Assembly: GCA_003427395.1 (NCBI GenBank)
Contig: BFEA01000206.1
Location: forward strand, 2,242,296 to 2,265,689
Direction: 5' to 3'
Length of the DNA: 23,394 bases
Origin: Chara braunii
Taxonomy: Eukaryota > Streptophyta > Charophyceae > Charales > Characeae
The notes under the pieces are model-generated. The model saw nothing but the letters and a program-made list of their open reading frames with translations. It searched no databases and was not told the origin of the DNA. Below are positions 8,835-18,803 of this stretch, one piece after another (within the stretch, counting starts at the first letter, position 1; each line of letters begins with the position of its first letter). Both the position numbers and the translations under genes were made by a program.

Positions 8835-9989
8835 GTGCGTAGGAGCCTTCTATTTCCCCCATCTTTCTCTCATCGGCGATTCCGTACTCCTCATTCGTCT
8901 CTCTCTCCTTCTTCTTCCGTTTTGCCTGTACTCGCGCTTCTTTCATTGTTCTTTTCCTTTTCCAGTTCTCACCACCAGCCATCCCTCCTCGGAGTCCTCA
9001 ATGCCTCATCATCATCCCTCGCTATTGCCAGCACACGATTTCACCACATGCCAAAAGCGCCTCAATGAGATGGGGAGGGGAACGATGGCCTTCGCATTTC
9101 TATGGCACATCTGGCCAAGGCTTCTTGCTGGGGAGCAAGTGGATGGCCGTCCAGTCGGTCATATAACGGCGAGGTAAAGGGCCAAAAAAAAGGTTCACCA
9201 TGCAGTAGGTCTCACCATGCCCCATACTCTCGTAGGCTACCCCCTTCGTCCCCCTACACAGCCCCCTCACTCGCATACAATCGTGGCATTTCATCTCATG
9301 GAGTGAACCTGTTGCAGGCAGGCCTGAGCATGTTCACACTTGGAAGGCCCGTGGGCAAAATGAGACTCAGAGACCGAATGGCCTCACTCGGCACACTTGT
9401 TCTGTTCTGCGGGATGGTGATGTACCCGATTCAGCGATCACTTGGATCACATTCACAGCCAAGATGTTTACCCGAGGGAGGCCAACTCTCCTCCGCTAGG
9501 GGGTGGTATGGACAGCTAAGTGTGTGAAGTAGGCGTAGCTCACCGGAGTCCAGCCCCCCGAAAAGCTACAGGGTGTTTGACATGCAGTTCAAGTCTCTGT
9601 TTGTTGGACAGGCCTTCTATTATCTCCCTGCTTCTGAAGTACAGAGTCTACAGACGTACAGACTGATCTGGTTCCGCGTGCTCGGAAATGCACACAGAAT
9701 TGAAGTGAAGGGCCTGAAAGGATTTGAGTGTGTTGTCAAAAGACCATGGGAGGGGTGGTATGTAACACAGGAAATGAATGTACATAGCGCTGTTGTGCTT
9801 CAATTAGTCTTTTGAACAGAATGCAGGGTCATTGTAGCTGGTCTTGCTGCGAATGCAGCTGTAAAGACGGTGCCTTCTGTTGGGGAGAAGATGGTACTAG
9901 AGGAGACTCGGACTATGGAGAGAATTGAACTTCAAAAGAGGTTCATACATTCGGCAGAGGGAAGCAGGGGAGGGAAAGAGGACTCCTGA
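8835..9989 (+). pseudogene. Long plus-strand frame broken only by TGA codons; candidate broken gene or recoded frame
   Basis: One frame runs 385 codons with TGA at 9066, 9525, 9813 and 9987 and no TAA or TAG. The first part (8835-9068) is pyrimidine-rich and Ser-rich and may be non-coding. 9102-9527 gives 141 codons after an ATG. 9528-9815 includes FDMQFKSLFVGQAFYYLPAS and WFRVLGNAHRIEVKGLKGFE. 9816-9989 includes CRVIVAGLAANAAVKTVPSV and an acidic, charged stretch. A GTATGT donor-like site (9756) and an acceptor-like tctttTGAacag (about 9808-9819) could remove the third TGA but do not give a clean phase. The antisense frame at 9102-9500 also looks protein-like, with two TGAs, so the strand is not certain. 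No family recognised. Confidence 0.35.
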
Positions 9990-10424
9990 AGGCCTCCATA
10001 AGTAGTGAGAAAGTGCATTGGGCCATCCATGATTACCTTACGCCAAAAGTGCATTGGGCCGTACATACTACATGGTTACCACACCCCAAAAAAAACGAAA
10101 AGGAAAACATACAGCCTAAGTTCTCCAGAAGCGCTCCGGCCAAAAGTAGCAACGAGTTGTTGTCTGTAAACTTGTGTAACGGCGACTGCCACTAGGATAG
10201 TTGCCTTGCGCTGCAATGTTAAAAAAAAAAAACACAACAAAACGAAACGAAAACGAAAACACAAAACCTTGTGTAAAGTAAAAGCTAGTGCCGTTCCGCG
10301 TGTGGGAAAATGCCAGCACCGAAATGAAAATGAACACAGTTACAAACTACTTTTTGAATGAACATTGGCCATTATTGTTCACCACAACTTCAAGCGTTGC
10401 AAAGAACGGCAGAGTGTCAAAAGA
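9990..10424. other. Non-coding with short repeats
   Basis: gtgcattgggcc repeats at 10013 and 10049. An A-rich tract with aaacg repeats lies at about 10219-10266. Nothing else is recognised. Confidence 0.5.
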
Positions 10425-10432
10425 CTCAAAAC

Positions 10433-10960
10433 CAGTGTTGCACATGCCGACCGCCGGCGACCCCTGATTGGTCGGCTGCCGACCCGCCGACCGGTCGGCT
10501 GGTCGGCAACTACCGGTCGGGGGTCGTCGGCACCCTGCAAAAAAAAAAAAGAAAAAAAAAAAGGGTCCGGAACCCCTAATAACCCCACGAACACCCCCAT
10601 ACCCACCCCAAATACCCCCAAACACCCCCAAACACCCCCAANCNCCCCCAAACTCCCCCCCCAACACCCACAAACCGGCCCCCAACACCCTCATAACCCC
10701 CCCCAATACCCCCTATACCACCCCTATANCCCCCTATATCCCCCTATACACCCCAGTCCCAACCCCCCCGTCCCCAAAAGTTTCGCAGCGGACTTGGGCT
10801 GTACTCAGCAAGCGCAGTACAGCTTCCAACTCAGATCTGAAAAAAAAATAGTGGATGGTTGTTTTCTGACTGGTCGGCAGACCGCCGACCGGTCGGCCCT
10901 ACTGGTCGGCTGCAATACGGTCGGCGGTCGGGGTCGGCGGTCGGCAGGGATGCAACAATA
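10433..10960. mobile_element. 528-bp non-autonomous hAT-like element with 8-bp target duplication
   Basis: CTCAAAAC is present on both sides (10425-10432 and 10961-10968). The left end begins CAGTGTTGCA, as many hAT elements do. Both ends then carry gttgca plus a short spacer and tgccgaccgccg in inverted orientation. Subterminal regions of about 100 bp at each end are packed with ggtcgg/ccgacc hexamers in both orientations, like transposase-binding arrays. The middle is A-rich, then C-rich. The right terminus (caata) does not mirror cagtg, so that end is degraded or the call is imperfect. No transposase is present. Confidence 0.65.
10588..10775. repeat. C-rich 10-bp repeat (aaacaccccc), G-quadruplex-prone on the minus strand
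   Basis: Repeated aaacaccccc and ccccctata units give more than ten G tracts of four or five on the minus strand, with loops of two to five bases. Three ambiguous bases (10642, 10644, 10729) lie inside, which fits poor sequencing through this structure. It lies within the hAT-like element. Confidence 0.85.
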
Positions 10961-10968
10961 CTCAAAAC

Positions 10969-11246
10969 CCAGAAAGTACGCATTGATATTTGCATCCATG
11001 CCTGGTATGTGATTCTGCGGCGCAGACTGGAGTTGCAGTCGACTTCCCATAAAAGTCGTAGACAGGACCTGTATGTTCGCGCCAGGTGCAGTACCGTCAT
11101 CCTCTGGGCAGACAGCACGGTACTCTTATTCTATCCACTGGACGATATCTGCAAAATCAGAAACCATAGAAGAGTTGCAATTGTAAGCGAGGAGACGCAC
11201 AATAATGGCATAGTACGCACAGCGGCCTCGCTGTAGCACTATGAGA
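10969..11246. other. No firm feature
   Basis: Overlapping short frames occur on both strands and none is supported. A minus-strand tgattttgcag near 11145 could be a splice acceptor. Confidence 0.3.
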
Positions 11247-11558
11247 TCATCTGATTCTGCAGCTTGTGCAGCAAGGGGGGGGGGGGTCATTCAGTTCTGC
11301 AGATTGCACGGTAGGCAGCGATTCATTGTGCTCTTGACTGTTTGTGTCAGGTTCTTCCGGCTGTATTGACTCCATTGGCTCTGGCTTATGATCCGGAGAG
11401 AGATCATCTTCAGTCGTGGGCTCCATCAAGTGATCAGAAGGTGGATCATTGTCAATTGGGGCAGGGGAGCAAGCAGGGCTAGCCCGGCTAGGTGGATGAG
11501 AAATGGGTGGGTCAGATGCAGGAAACGGAAGCTGATCAGCCGCATTTATGCTCAGGGC
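11247..11558 (-). CDS. Candidate exon: acidic, proline/serine-rich disordered peptide
   Basis: The minus frame is open for 104 codons, from after a TGA at 11559 to a TGA at 11247. It reads PPSRASPACSPAPIDNDPPS, then HLMEPTTEDDLSPDHKPEPM and ESIQPEEPDTNSQEHNESLP. Such Asp/Glu/Pro/Ser composition is typical of disordered linkers, including those between integrase and reverse transcriptase in copia-type polyproteins, but no enzymatic domain is present here. A G11 homopolymer (11276-11286) near the 3' end makes the last 12 codons unreliable. Confidence 0.35.
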   Translation of the reverse strand, partial: ALSINAADQLPFPASDPPISHPPSRASPACSPAPIDNDPPSDHLMEPTTEDDLSPDHKPEPMESIQPEEPDTNSQEHNESLPTVQSAELNDPPPPCCTSCRIR

Positions 11559-11788
11559 TCAGGGTGGCTGGTAGTCGTGCAAAGGCTGCACAGATGGCTG
11601 CAACCCATGTCTGGTGCACACGCAGGCTTGCAGCAGTGAAGAAGTCGTCGCCACATTATTGGCACCGGCCTCGGTATCATGATATGTACTATTCCTGGCT
11701 AGTGTATATTGAAAGCGACGACGTTGTTCCGCACGGTTGCAAGCATGGCATCGGAGTAGATCTCTGACCCCTGCAGGGGGCGCGGTGA

Positions 11789-12071
11789 TCATGCTGTCCA
11801 AGGACAAACAAGGCCGCTGTCTTCGAGGCAGCGGTGGAGACGGGGAACATGTCCACCGAAGAGGTATCTGCAATGGCCGATCTGATGGTGGATGCCTCCC
11901 CCGATGGGGCCCCTGTGACGGCTGATCTGAATGTGTGACGAGGTTGATGACGAAGGGGAGGCATGCAAGGTGGAGGAGGAGGAAGAGGGAGGAGAAGAAC
12001 AGGAGTGTGTGTTTGTGTGTGTTTGTTTTAGACTTTCCCCACAACAGCCCCAATTCCACCCAGATGAATAG
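11789..12071 (+). pseudogene. Candidate plus-strand acidic coding fragment with a one-base frame offset
   Basis: The plus frame 11789-11938 reads NKAAVFEAAVETGNMSTEEV and SAMADLMVDASPDGAPVTAD, with G strongly favoured at codon position one, and ends in TGA. The overlapping next frame continues at once from 11931 as CDEVDDEGEACKVEEEEEGG and stops at TAG 12069. A single-base indel or a short intron would join them. A minus frame over 11689-11964 also looks Ser/Ala/Thr-rich, so the strand is not settled. No family recognised. Confidence 0.25.
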
Positions 12072-12184
12072 ATTCGGAATCAAATCAGTCTTTGTCCTAA
12101 AACAGACACCGAGAGCATTTGAGATGTCCAACATATTAAAGCAATTTTATAATTAGACAGTTTTTTGGTTGTCCTTGGGGTACT

Positions 12185-12187
<3 letters not shown>

Positions 12188-12276
<89 letters not shown>
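12188..12276. repeat. (GT)n then (GA)n compound microsatellite
   Basis: GT dinucleotides to 12239, then GA dinucleotides to the gap edge. Confidence 0.97.
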
Positions 12277-12481
12277 NNNNNNNNNNNNNNNNNNNNNNNN
12301 NNNNNNNNNNNNNNNNNNNNNNNNNNNNNNNNNNNNNNNNNNNNNNNNNNNNNNNNNNNNNNNNNNNNNNNNNNNNNNNNNNNNNNNNNNNNNNNNNNNN
12401 NNNNNNNNNNNNNNNNNNNNNNNNNNNNNNNNNNNNNNNNNNNNNNNNNNNNNNNNNNNNNNNNNNNNNNNNNNNNNNNNN
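12277..12481. other. Assembly gap (205 N)
   Basis: Bounded on both sides by GA repeat, so the true length is unknown. Apparent frames across it are meaningless. Confidence 1.

Positions 12482-12558
<77 letters not shown>
12482..12558. repeat. (GA)n microsatellite, right side of the gap
   Basis: Followed by several tctga units (12562-12585) and short gatcagat palindromes. Confidence 0.97.
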
Positions 12559-12560
<2 letters not shown>

Positions 12561-12588
12561 ATATCTGATCTGATCTGATCTGACGTGA

Positions 12589-13213
12589 TCAAATGATCAG
12601 AAAATCAGATCTGATCGGATTGGATTTCGATAGTTCAGGTGCCTTTGGTGGTTCGTACCCAGGACTGACGACCGGGCGGTGGATCCGACATCCAGAAGGA
12701 TGATTTTCGGATGCCATAAAACACGGTTGACCCTTTTCATGGAATTTTGGCAAGACGTGTGTGGTCCATATCTCCTGCCCGGTAGCATAGCAAGAAGGTC
12801 ATTTCTCCATCTCATTCCCTTTGATGAAAAATTCTCGAACAGTCAGAGATGTAGTTTGAGCTGTATCATGTACGTGGTGGAAATGTCTGATATTTTGTAC
12901 AGAATCGGACGCTCACCAAAATGAGTTGACTTGTGAAGTTATGCCTGCTACAGGTACATGGATGTAATGGGATATTTGGCAGAATTTCATGCAGCGGGTG
13001 ATCCCCTGGCACCGATCCCGCTGGTGAGTTGGCATTCCCATTGCACCCATCCCTGTGGTGAGTTGGCCTGTCAAGTCTTGGCTGTGACACGTTTACGAAG
13101 GAGAATTTCATGCAGCTGATACACTGAAACCACTTGTACTTCCTCAGGTCATGGCTGCATGCGCGCCGCGACCTGCTGGGATGAAAGGGGCTGCGGTGCT
13201 GGAACAGATTCAC
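12589..13213 (-). CDS. Candidate minus-strand gene fragment, exon structure unresolved
   Basis: A minus frame is open from 13213 to 12866 (115 codons) with KYKWFQCISCMKFSFVNVSQ near its middle. It contains a possible donor ttttg|gtgagc at 12913. A second frame (12589-13092) has three TGAs and no TAA/TAG, and reads EIWTTHVLPKFHEKGQPCFM then RPVVSPGYEPPKAPELSKSN. gctaccgggcag at about 12787 would be a suitable acceptor joining the two in phase. A plus frame (12631-12924) also looks protein-like, so this is tentative. Direct repeats of 121 bp (agaatttcatgcag at 12981 and 13102) and 34 bp (tggtgagttggc at 13022 and 13056) lie inside. Confidence 0.3.
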
Positions 13214-13524
13214 TCAAGAGGAACGCTGCGGCGCTGTAGCAATGGCTGGCCACATCCACTAGAAGGTGAAAATAATTGTTCTTGCTGTTGATGTCTATTT
13301 TTGATATCTACCGGTCATTTTACCCATTCTGCCCCTACAGAATGGTACTCCATTCCTACCCACCCCTTATTACTGCTTCTATGTTCCCTCCTCGCGTCCC
13401 TGGTCTTGTAACAAACTACCTCTGTGATTCCTCTCCTCGCATCTCCTTCCCTCTGACAGTGTATCCTCCCATTGTGATTTTTGAACTCAGAAAGTTTTTT
13501 TTTTTTTCAAGTTTGCCTCTGAGT

Positions 13525-13526
<2 letters not shown>
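13214..13526. other. No firm feature
   Basis: Pyrimidine-rich plus strand with short open frames only. Confidence 0.4.

Positions 13527-13573
<47 letters not shown>
13527..13573. repeat. (GT)n microsatellite
   Basis: About 23 GT dinucleotides after a short T run. Confidence 0.97.
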
Positions 13574-13575
<2 letters not shown>

Positions 13576-13675
13576 GATCCATCACCTCAGTCCCTTTGCT
13601 TTGTCGTACTTTTACAGAACCGCACACTGGAGATTCCAGTCCCAATGTTACATGCTGCGCCTGCAACAGGCTGCA

Positions 13676-13868
13676 CGGGCCATTTTCAGGCCCGGGTCGT
13701 TTTCAGCCTGAAAGCCTGAAAACAAGGGCCTACAGGCTCTGTGTCGTTTCAGCCTGAAAGCCTGAAAACAAGGGCCTACAGGCCCTGTGTCATTTCAGCC
13801 TAAAAAAGGGCCTTTCCGGCCCTGAGTCTTTTCAGCCTGAAACGGAGGGCCATTTTCAGGCCCTCATG
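13676..13868. repeat. 46-48 bp minisatellite with cagcctgaaagcctgaaaac units
   Basis: Units begin near 13697, 13745 and 13791, with degenerate pieces on both sides. Complementary tttcaggc and gcctgaaa segments make each unit fold back. gggcc pairs with ggccc across the array. Confidence 0.85.
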
Positions 13869-14080
13869 AGATTCAACGCCAGGGTTTGGCACGTTTCGGC
13901 ATTGGCAAGAGCAGCCTCCTGGACGGGCCAGCACTATATAGAACTGTCCCGCCCTGCAGGCTGCAGGTAGTTCCTAGATACTTCCCAGGCACTTCACGTG
14001 CAGTTCAGGAGGCAGGAGGTAGTCTTCAGGATTCGGCAGCAGCACTCCGGAGGAGCGCTGCAGGAGTAGTAGTAGCGCTG

Positions 14081-14145
14081 GCAGTAGTCTTCAACGCTGG
14101 GCGCTAGTAGCATTAGCAGTAGTCTTCAGCGCTGGGCGCTAGTGC
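14081..14145. repeat. 35-bp tandem repeat (gcagtagtcttcaNcgctgggcgctag)
   Basis: Two copies start at 14081 and 14116. The palindrome agcgct/cagcgc recurs through 14040-14720. A strong donor-like gtaagtat lies at 14461-14468 on the plus strand, after caactta. The surrounding 14150-14750 has no convincing frame; one N at 14703. Confidence 0.75.
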
Positions 14146-14749
14146 ATGGGTCCTGGGGACCATCTCACGCAAGTGTGCGCATGTCATGCATCACTCTCAC
14201 ACACAATGATCAATAGTCTCCATTCATAGACAAAGGTAGATGAGAAGAGGACCGAGCTCCACAGCTTATATTATCAGAAATATGAATACAAAGTGTTTCA
14301 AAGTTCCCCTGAGTCCAGCGCTCATCAGCGCAACACCAATATCTTGCCAACTCATCAATATGACTTCCAGTGAATCAGCGCTACTCCTGCAGATAGTCTC
14401 CCAGTCATCAATGTGGTCACTAATCATCAGCGCCACCTCTGCAGGTCACGTCCAACTTAGGTAAGTATCTCCCATAGCCAAACCTTGAATGAACACTCTC
14501 AGCCTCAATCCCTTCCTACCACAATGCATACACACTCTTCACTTCTGAGAATCTACTCTGGATACTACTCATAGCTACATACTAACCCTCTACTGCTACT
14601 GCTAACTCGCTGGGCAGCTATGGCTGCATCGCTTCCAGCGTACAGGCTTCTTCCTCCCTCCAGCGCATCTTCTATCTCCAGCGCTGCTCCTCCTGACTCA
14701 GCNCACAAGTGCACCAGCACTTCCACGCATTGCAGCCAGTGGAGATCTG

Positions 14750-14798
14750 GCGAGGAATGAGGCAGGCAGCTCCCTTTATAGTGCTGGCCATTCCTCGC
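14750..14798. repeat. 10-bp inverted repeat gcgaggaatg / cattcctcgc
   Basis: Perfect arms at 14750-14759 and 14789-14798 around a 29-base spacer that contains tttata. Confidence 0.7.
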
Positions 14799-15207
14799 TG
14801 GGTCTGCATTGGCTCAGTTCAGTCTTCCTTTTGTCCCAGACCCTGCATTGCATGTGTCCCAGTACAGTCCCAATGAAATTCAACTGCTGCTGAGGCTGTT
14901 CGGCCTGGATTCGGACTTCAAAGTCTGGATCTGGACTGTTCCCTTGACTTAGACCAGAACTGGGACTGTGCCTATTGACTTTACTTTCGGACAGGCACAA
15001 CTCTGAACGAACAGACACTTTCACTGTTTGAACAGACACTTTCCTTTGCACGAACAGGTACACTGCCTGCACGTACAGACACACTCTTACCCGAACAGAC
15101 ATGACATACACATCTCCTGGTGAACAGGTAAGTCTTTTGACAATGCCCTTTGCCTTAGATTTAGATGTGCCTGTTGATAGAGAACTTGACCCTTGACCTG
15201 CTTTCAC
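14776..15207 (-). CDS. Open frame of 143 codons, strand uncertain
   Basis: The minus frame runs from ATG to TAG. It is Val/Ser-rich through the 21-bp repeat region and then continues as SPDPDFEVRIQAEQPQQQLN and VLGHMQCRVWDKRKTELS. The plus strand over about 14780-14955 has an equally protein-like frame (LAQFSLPFVPDPALHVSQYS), and a gaacag|gtaagt donor occurs on plus at 15127. Only one strand can be right and I cannot decide which. No family recognised. Confidence 0.25.
   Translation of the reverse strand: MKAGQGSSSLSTGTSKSKAKGIVKRLTCSPGDVYVMSVRVRVCLYVQAVYLFVQRKVSVQTVKVSVRSELCLSESKVNRHSPSSGLSQGNSPDPDFEVRIQAEQPQQQLNFIGTVLGHMQCRVWDKRKTELSQCRPSEEWPAL
15009..15130. repeat. Degenerate 20-22 bp repeat with gaacag units
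   Basis: gaacag or gtacag occurs at 15009, 15030, 15052, 15073, 15093 and 15122. The last is followed by gtaagt, a good 5' splice-site match, and the third by gtacac. Confidence 0.7.
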
Positions 15208-15925
15208 GTTTCTGAGCCCTGGCGAGATACCTTTTCACAATGCTTTACTTTTACAAGGCCCGTGCTGCATTACTTTGGCAAGGCCTGAGGCCTATAGCGG
15301 GTAAAGGCCCTTTTACTAGTAGGAGCTAGAGTAGCACTGGAGAGAGAGAGATTGGGTGGAGGCCAGGGAGACTCACCTGCAGCGCCATAGCTCCAGCTTC
15401 GTCTTCGAGGTACCTGCAGCACAGCGCCATCTTCACAGGTTAGTACCTGGCACATGGGAGAGAGAGAGTTCTTCTTCTTCCTCTTCTCATTCCACCATCT
15501 CCCACTCACCCTCTCGCTACCTGACTTCACTGCATCTGCAGACTACGAGAGAGCGGGATTGGCGACATCTGGATCCAGACTCGACATTGGACTTCAGACA
15601 TTTTGACGAGGGATTATTTGGGACTTGTAACGAAGACTTGGTGTTGACGACATTCCCACCTCTCCCCCTCTTCTTCGTCTGTTCCCCTCCTCTTCGTCTG
15701 TGCATGATCTGGACCGGGTGCATTCTTCCTGTGTGTAGCGCCAGGCCCCTTCACACCTTGTGATGAGGATGATGTATGTTTGGTCTGCGTTGCGACATTG
15801 ATTGGGCTAGTCATTGATATTCTAGCATTCTGCTGCGCTGTCTTGCACTACGTGATAGAGGTCAGTTCCGGTCAGGTCAGGACTAATATCTAAGTCTTCC
15901 ACTGCGCTCTAAAGCACCATTTTTG
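15208..15925. other. No firm feature
   Basis: Plus and minus frames up to 135 codons overlap at 15270-15814 and are Ser/Pro/Arg-rich. ggtacctgcagcacagcgccatctt-type motifs recur loosely at 15380-15430. Confidence 0.3.
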
Positions 15926-16043
15926 TATCTATCAGGATGTACACTGCTTGTTGAGATTTCACTTGCACTGCATTGTCCATTCAGTCCTTTTCATCACATT
16001 GCGGATCCTCGGTTGTTTATGTACATCGCCCAACTGGGCATGT
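15926..16043 (+). repeat. Dispersed repeat, copy 1 (pair with 21612-21733)
   Basis: Shared landmarks in order are gtatctatcNgg, actgcttgttga, ctgcattgtccattc, agtccttttcatcac, ggatccttgg and gcatgtNNca. Reading frames are not conserved between the copies because of small indels, so the family is probably non-coding. Confidence 0.8.
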
Positions 16044-16705
16044 AACACCCAACCTGGAAGTTGGAACACCAATCCCCTTTCTTCCAGAAACCCTTGGCAC
16101 ACCCCCATTTTCGCGATTTCTTCGGCCCATCCAGCCCATCCACATCATTATCCCCACTCCCAAAGCAAAGCAGCGTTGGGCGTGAGGTTTGTCCGTCACA
16201 GCGCATCGCCCTGTGGGCCTGTGCTAACATCAACCACTCTCTGCGCAGCCCCATTAGGAGAGAAGAGCAGAGCACCAGGTCAACGCTAGCCTCTAGCGTA
16301 AAATTGCTGCGTTACACGTCTGTGACACCTAAACTCGCGCCCTGTGCGACTTCCTGATCAGAGTGGGAGTAAGCTCGGAAATGCGAACGAGGGGGTGTGC
16401 CAAGGATTTTAGGGGAGGGGGTTGGAGTCCCAGGTCGGAGCTGAAATTTCTGGTGTCAAGGTTCCAGGGATGGGACTAACAGGAATCTGCCCACCAACCA
16501 ATCAAGACTTAGTCAGGAGGGCAATTAAGCAATTTCGTTTAGTGGAGGGGCAGTGACGAAATCAGTCTCAAGCGGCGTCAGTTCGAGCATGTCATTGTCT
16601 GCGCTTTCTACACTTAAACAATTTGGTCGCGCAAAGTTTCCACATGTCGCCTACGGAGCTCACAGAATTCAGAGTCCGACGAGGAGCCTCTCAGTCAAGT
16701 GGCCC
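16044..16705. other. No firm feature
   Basis: Several overlapping frames of 60-113 codons on both strands lie at 15994-16357; none is supported. Confidence 0.3.
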
Positions 16706-16709
16706 GAGC

Positions 16710-16804
16710 CTTGTACTCCGCCTCTATGTATTACCCAAGGCCGCAGCCGCGGAGTTGATCCCGGCCACGGCCGAGATCTTGTACTCCGCCTCTATGTATT
16801 ACCC
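16710..16804. repeat. 27-bp direct repeat (cttgtactccgcctctatgt...)
   Basis: Exact copies at 16710-16736 and 16778-16804, each followed by gcggcc-rich sequence. Just downstream, about 16860-16912 is a hairpin with gtaggg and ccctac arms. Confidence 0.9.
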
Positions 16805-17017
16805 GCGGCCGCGGGACTTTGGGGATTTTTCTCCGCTGACAAAATGGGAGGAAAAACAAAAAGGGGGTGGAGGGGTGTAGGGCTTCTCGAACCCTACAAC
16901 CCCTTTTTTAAAACCGCTTATTTTTTGGTATGTAAAAAAATAAAGAATAAAATAACAAAGACTGCAAAAAAGAAAAAAAGAAAAAAAAAAAGATTTTTTT
17001 TTTTTTTTTGGTTGTGT

Positions 17018-17094
17018 CTGTGTGTGTGTGCATGTGCGGAGGGGGGGGGGGCTCTCCCCCTCCCCCACCAATCAATCAATCAATCAATCAATTA
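17018..17094 (+). repeat. Composite microsatellite block: GT - G11 - tcccccacca - (atca)n, copy 1
   Basis: GT repeat (17018-17032), gcatgtgcg, a G run, ctctccccctcccccacca, then CAAT repeats. The same order of parts is seen at 19857-20059. A/T homopolymers precede it at 16925-17010. Confidence 0.85.
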
Positions 17095-17800
17095 AAAAAA
17101 TAAAAAGTGAAAAGAAAAAAGAGCGTGAGTGTGTGTAATTTGATGCAATAAAGCACGCAAACGATGGCTCCAACGCGTTAAAAGAACGTGAACCATACCA
17201 CACTTGAAATTTTGCTCAGGGGAGTAGTCACAGACATAGGCAAATTGCATCTTAATGTAAGAGTAAATGCATTTGTTTGTCACTATTATTTCCAGTATCA
17301 GCATGGAGCCTATGTTTCTCTACCCACAAATACTTTTCATCAGATCCCTCGTAACAAGGCTTAAGGTCGATAGAGATTAAGATTTGACTAATAGCTAGAT
17401 GAGAAGTATAACAGACGAAAGAAACACACGTATAGAACCATACATCGATCATCCATCCCTCATATTATTTCAAACAACCAAATCCCTCGGCTAATTATAC
17501 CGATTCGAAGTTGACGCACAAACAGGAGCATTCACCGATCATTCTATACTACTATCAAAAGCCTCCCCGAATCCACACAGCACACACATGCTAGCATTAT
17601 TCCACATTTCATATGCCCCCCGATCGTTACTCAATTTCTTGAAAAAACACTTGTCTCAGTATCGCCTCGTCAGCATGCCAGATAGCACTGCCTCAAATCA
17701 CGACTCCATACACAGCTAAGTGAAAATCATGCTGAAGGATCACCCACTCGTAATACCCAAGGCCAATGATACAGCTCGCCTCAAGCTCACTCCAATGTCG
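17095..17800. other. AT-rich, no gene recognised
   Basis: Short frames only, and no clear repeats. Confidence 0.4.
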
Positions 17801-17849
17801 CCACTATCCTATCAGTTCTTTCGATTACATTTCCTGCATCTTTCTCCTT

Positions 17850-18650
17850 GCCCGACGGCCATCAACACTTGCAGCATCTCGCCCAGAAAGCAGATCACCA
17901 TTTATTCCTCACCGACCCACTCATCTCGACTGACCGCCTAGACTGCATGTCCTCATCCGCACCACACTCCCACTGGGTCCGCCATTTTCATCATCCTTCC
18001 ATGATCCCCTGTTGGATACCAATCCGAAACCTCAATCTTGCCGAGCACGCTACTATAGTCGCTTAGTGACCCAGACCCCTTCATCGATCGCACATCAATA
18101 CCTACTACCCCAATACAGCACATGGATTGAAAATACTACTTTATACACGCGAACAGCAAAAAATCACACCGTCCGATCCATCACTCATAAAAACCAATGC
18201 TCATGAGAGAGAGTTTTCCACGACCCCATCAATCCTACGTCTAAGCTTTTATGGTATGATCACAACCACCCCTCAAAGCAGCATGACCAGAGCGCAGACC
18301 GTCATTTGACCCTCGCATACATCATCGTCCACAGATCCCTGCCTCCAATGTATTCTCGTCGGGACTACCACCTGTTCACCCATCATCACCACTCCACGAC
18401 TCTTCGTTCAATAGCGCAACGACCCCTCAGTCTTGCCGATCTTGCTCTTAAGGCCGCTTAATGATCCAAGTTCTTCAATAGTCGCACTTCACCATTTCCT
18501 ATCCCATACCCACGCCCAATCAAAATAGACAGGCAAACAGAAAAAAACATTGCACGCTACACCATCCCATCATGCGAATCAAGCGGAGCTCATACACCCA
18601 TGCTCAAAGACCAGATCCACGACGATCCCGATCACAAGCACAATCACAGT
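17850..18650 (+). repeat. Diverged direct duplication, about 395 bp period
   Basis: ctcaatcttgccgagc at 18031 matches ctcagtcttgccgat at 18426. Neighbouring segments correspond in order: ccttccatgatcccctgtt with cactccacgactcttcgtt; caNttcNNcaatag/atcgatcgcac; ccaatgctcatgag with cccatgctcaaag. Identity is modest, so the event is old. Frames here are short and broken, so I call no gene. Confidence 0.55.
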
Positions 18651-18803
18651 CACACAGTTTGTTGAGCCATACAATATAATAACGAGTATTTAAAAATATG
18701 AAATAACTCAGAGTAGAGATCTATAGTACATAAATTTTATCCCAAAGCTCATTTACTCATGACTACATAATTACCACATTTAGGGTACGTAGTCACTAGT
18801 CCC

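Noticed and set aside
10588-10660. Telomere-like aaacaccccc repeats
   Set aside because: Units are irregular, internal to a mobile element and do not match a known telomere repeat exactly.
12080-12592. Frames of 125-170 codons spanning the N gap
   Set aside because: More than half of each is undefined sequence and the rest is microsatellite.
16553-17095. Plus-strand frame of 180 codons
   Set aside because: It runs through a 27-bp direct repeat, poly-A/poly-T tracts and the GT/G/CAAT block; no consistent protein character.
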